Assembly: GCA_900465665.1 (NCBI GenBank)
Contig: UBJO01000044.1
Coordinates: forward strand, 1-64,000
Origin: Hyphomicrobiales bacterium
GTDB taxonomy: Bacteria; Pseudomonadota; Alphaproteobacteria; Rhizobiales; Rhizobiaceae
Direction of reading: 5' to 3'
Length of the DNA stretch: 64,000 nucleotides
Notes under the pieces: model-generated
The model's input: the letters and a program-made list of their open reading frames with translations, nothing else
Database searches by the model: none
Told to the model about the DNA's origin: nothing
Program-made: the position numbers and the translations under genes
In this document: piece after piece, positions 63,433 through 64,000 of the stretch
Position numbering within the stretch: position 1 is the stretch's first letter
How the letters are laid out: each line of letters starts with the position of its first letter

Positions 63433-63940
63433 GCCACTCCAACATATCGAACGTCTGGCATGGGCATTTTGTGTGAAGCTAAGTTACAGCACAGGAGCAG
63501 CGGGAGTCAGCGATGACAATAGTTACCGCGGCTTGATGAGTTGCAAGCGCGCCATGAGAGATCGATCTCACTCCATTCAGTATCCAGGGGTCGCTTTCGC
63601 AAATTATTCCGACAAGCGTTTTGCCGTCAGCGTGATGTAATCGACACTTTCGAAATTATGTTCGGAAACGCTGCTCAACCGCAACCAGATTGTCTGATAC
63701 CGTACGGTCGCGGTCGACATATTGCCCTGTTCATATGCGTGCGTGATAGTGCTGGGGCTGACTGGGTGATACGTTTCGGCCCTAAAACCAGGCGTGCACA
63801 TCACATCATTCAGTCAGCACCACAGGGGACCATTGTCAATTCTCAGCTCGAAGGACTTGTGTGCCATACCGTGCAGAGGTTGTTAAAAGTTCAATCTCTC
63901 GAAATGAGAGTACACTACCTTTTGTCGGCGTCGAGTTGAA
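63433..63940. other. intergenic with weak frames
   Basis: A minus frame from an ATG at 63720 to 63604 (37 residues) has a modest ribosome site; not called. Confidence 0.35.
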
Positions 63941-64000
63941 ATGGTGGACGTCGATCGGGAGTTTCTACTTGCTCTTGCCGAACGATCGGAGGAGTACCGC
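63941..64000 (+). CDS. possible start of a gene cut by the window edge
   Basis: ATG at 63941 followed by 20 open codons (VDVDREFLLALAERSEEYR) reaching the end. Composition is coding-like, but there is no ribosome site and too little to classify. Confidence 0.25.
   Translation, partial: MVDVDREFLLALAERSEEYR

Noticed and set aside
1..64000. CRISPR array
   Set aside because: No regularly spaced direct repeats were seen; the repeats present are dispersed hairpin elements.

Overview
The window looks like an accessory replicon (plasmid or chromid) of a Rhizobiales bacterium of the Rhizobium/Agrobacterium/Sinorhizobium type. The evidence is the family content: DUF982, DUF2934, DUF3175, DUF3597, DUF6894 and DUF4142 proteins, an RT0821/Lpp0805-type lipoprotein, a PhnA-like membrane protein, and a GlgE/TreS-Mak/GlgB cluster. 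A second line of evidence is a recurrent promoter of the form GGAAC-N16-NGTT, the signature of the alphaproteobacterial general-stress sigma factor EcfG (RpoE2). No replication, conjugation or essential housekeeping gene was seen. Coding density is low, and many genes are very short or decayed.

Layout. 0-14.5 kb: small hypothetical genes, DUF982 proteins, an XRE regulator, a decayed phage terminase small subunit, a scrambled IS1595-type transposase and a nucleotidyltransferase-fold gene with a small partner. 15.5-22.5 kb: a redox/detoxification block. It holds LysR divergent from an SDR, then an Rrf2 regulator with a near-perfect operator heading NmrA-type reductase, cupin and AhpD-like genes. 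After these come a quinone-reductase-type enzyme fused to DUF2934, DUF3175 and a stabilization-type protein. 22.7-35.3 kb: stress-type small genes (two DUF4142, glyoxalase-fold, receiver-only regulator, YidB-like, frameshifted DUF3597, PhnA-like, GNAT, iron-permease-like, DUF2934). 35.6-47.2 kb: glgE, treS-maltokinase and glgB as an overlapping operon, then malQ. Together these convert trehalose through maltose and maltose-1-phosphate to branched alpha-glucan, with 4-alpha-glucanotransferase remodelling. 47.5-64 kb: more small genes, DUF72, PagL-like lipid A deacylase, Crp/Fnr regulator, SDR, and a tRNA-like RNA near the right end.

The main unifying observation is regulatory. By eye there are 21 exact GGAAC-N16-NGTT sites plus four near-matches, on both strands, mostly just upstream of small stress-type genes, the glgE operon and malQ. 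Several sites have no protein gene behind them. Instead they sit at fixed spacing upstream of short hairpin RNAs. Three candidate sRNA groups are proposed. One is an R family of about 75 nt (three copies with promoter, one truncated). One is a three-hairpin family with CCUCC loops (two copies). One is a hairpin/CU-rich/terminator type (three loci). The window therefore looks like a general-stress regulon island rich in sRNAs, although EcfG, NepR and PhyR themselves are not in it. All promoter and RNA calls are pattern readings without computation or expression data.
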